Shown piece by piece: positions 5,432 through 5,874 of a stretch of 5,874 nt of DNA. The translations under genes were made by a program, and so were the position numbers. The stretch comes from CAZVTU01 sp964630295 (GTDB taxonomy: Bacteria; Patescibacteriota; Minisyncoccia; Minisyncoccales; RBG-13-42-11). Location: NCBI GenBank assembly GCA_964630295.1, contig CAZVTU010000037.1, positions 1 to 5,874 of the forward strand. Direction: 5' to 3'. The notes beneath the pieces were generated by a model. The model was given only the letters and a program-made list of their open reading frames with translations, ran no database searches and was not told the DNA's origin. Each line of letters starts with the position of its first letter. The stretch's first letter is position 1.

Positions 5432-5874
5432 AAAATAAAGCCTTTACCCTTACCGAACTTTTAATAACTATAGCTATTCTAATCATTATCACTGGTGCAG
5501 TTTATCTTAGTTATAATTTAAGTCAAAAAGCCTATCGAGAAAGTGAAAAGGCAGCTGAAATTACTCAAAATGGCCGAGTAATAATTGAAAGAATGACCAG
5601 AGAAATTCGTCAGGCAAAAGAGATAGTTGGAGATTTCCCAGAAGAAAGAGAAGACGCCTTAAGTGAAATAACTTTTGAAGATGGACATATTTCAGAGCCT
5701 TACCATTATATTCACTATTTTAAAACTAATAACACAATAAAAAGAGAAGTAATTGGCTATTATTTCTCTGGTGATTCTGAAGAGAATCTTCAACCCTGGG
5801 ATGCAACCCCTCCCGAAAATCAGACTTTAGAAACTAAAATTTTAGAAGAAGCCAAAATAATTGGCGAATGGGTC
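5428..5874 (+). CDS. Minor (pseudo)pilin, GspJ/PilW-like, 3' truncated by window end
   Basis: The frame opens at ATG 5428 inside the stop of the preceding gene (ATGA overlap) and stays open for 149 codons to the end of the window, so the C-terminus is missing. The N-terminus MKNKA|FTLTELL is a class III prepilin signal: cleavage is expected between A5 and F6, with Glu at E10. Residue -1 is Ala instead of Gly, and Thr replaces the common Ile at +4. After the hydrophobic helix (to about residue 27) comes QNGRVIIERMTREIRQAK (47-64), a pattern typical of GspJ/PilW proteins. A strand-rich part follows (ITFEDGHI, YIHYF, then TIKREVIGYYF). GspJ-type proteins usually run to about 200 residues, so only a modest part is likely missing. 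Confidence 0.87.
   Translation, partial: MKNKAFTLTELLITIAILIIITGAVYLSYNLSQKAYRESEKAAEITQNGRVIIERMTREIRQAKEIVGDFPEEREDALSEITFEDGHISEPYHYIHYFKTNNTIKREVIGYYFSGDSEENLQPWDATPPENQTLETKILEEAKIIGEWV

Overview
The window reads as AT-rich chromosomal DNA from a small-genome bacterium, most likely a Candidate Phyla Radiation (Patescibacteria) member, perhaps of the Parcubacteria/Microgenomates kind. This is an inference from four things: the low GC, the tightly packed genes with few Shine-Dalgarno sites, the style of the two-component proteins (SHQLRSPL H-box, LTN...YLVKA receiver C-terminus), and the pilB-pilC-prepilin order. TGA is used as a stop twice (4555-4557 and 5429-5431, each inside an ATGA overlap), and all coding frames are intact under the standard bacterial code. 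That argues against the TGA=Gly code of Absconditabacteria/Gracilibacteria.

Layout: positions 1-223 hold a complete minus-strand tRNA transcription unit. A sigma70-type promoter (195-223) drives tRNA-Pro(UGG) and, one nucleotide later, tRNA-Gly(UCC). The unit ends in a perfect hairpin with a U-tract (3-36). From 229 onward everything is on the plus strand and looks like one operon: an extended -10 promoter region, a membrane histidine kinase (249-1196), a stand-alone CheY-like receiver (1208-1576), the type IV pilus/type II secretion assembly ATPase PilB (1580-3328), the inner-membrane platform protein PilC (3337-4557), and three consecutive prepilins resembling GspH/FimT, GspI/PilV and GspJ/PilW. 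The last of these runs off the right edge. Gaps between genes are at most 11 nt and two junctions are 4-nt ATGA overlaps.

How the genes probably work together: PilB powers extension of a type IV pilus (or pseudopilus) through PilC, and the three minor (pseudo)pilins probably form the tip or priming complex. The kinase has almost no extracytoplasmic sensing region and the response regulator has no output domain. If they act on this operon's products, the control would be by protein-protein contact and not by transcription. No major pilin, prepilin peptidase, PilT, PilM/N/O or secretin gene lies in the window; some may lie just downstream. I see no mobile element, CRISPR array or obvious foreign DNA. 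The most notable points are the placement of a two-component pair at the head of a pilus operon, non-Gly residues before the cleavage site in two of three prepilins, a degraded cysteine motif in PilB, and a likely leaderless mRNA start for the kinase.
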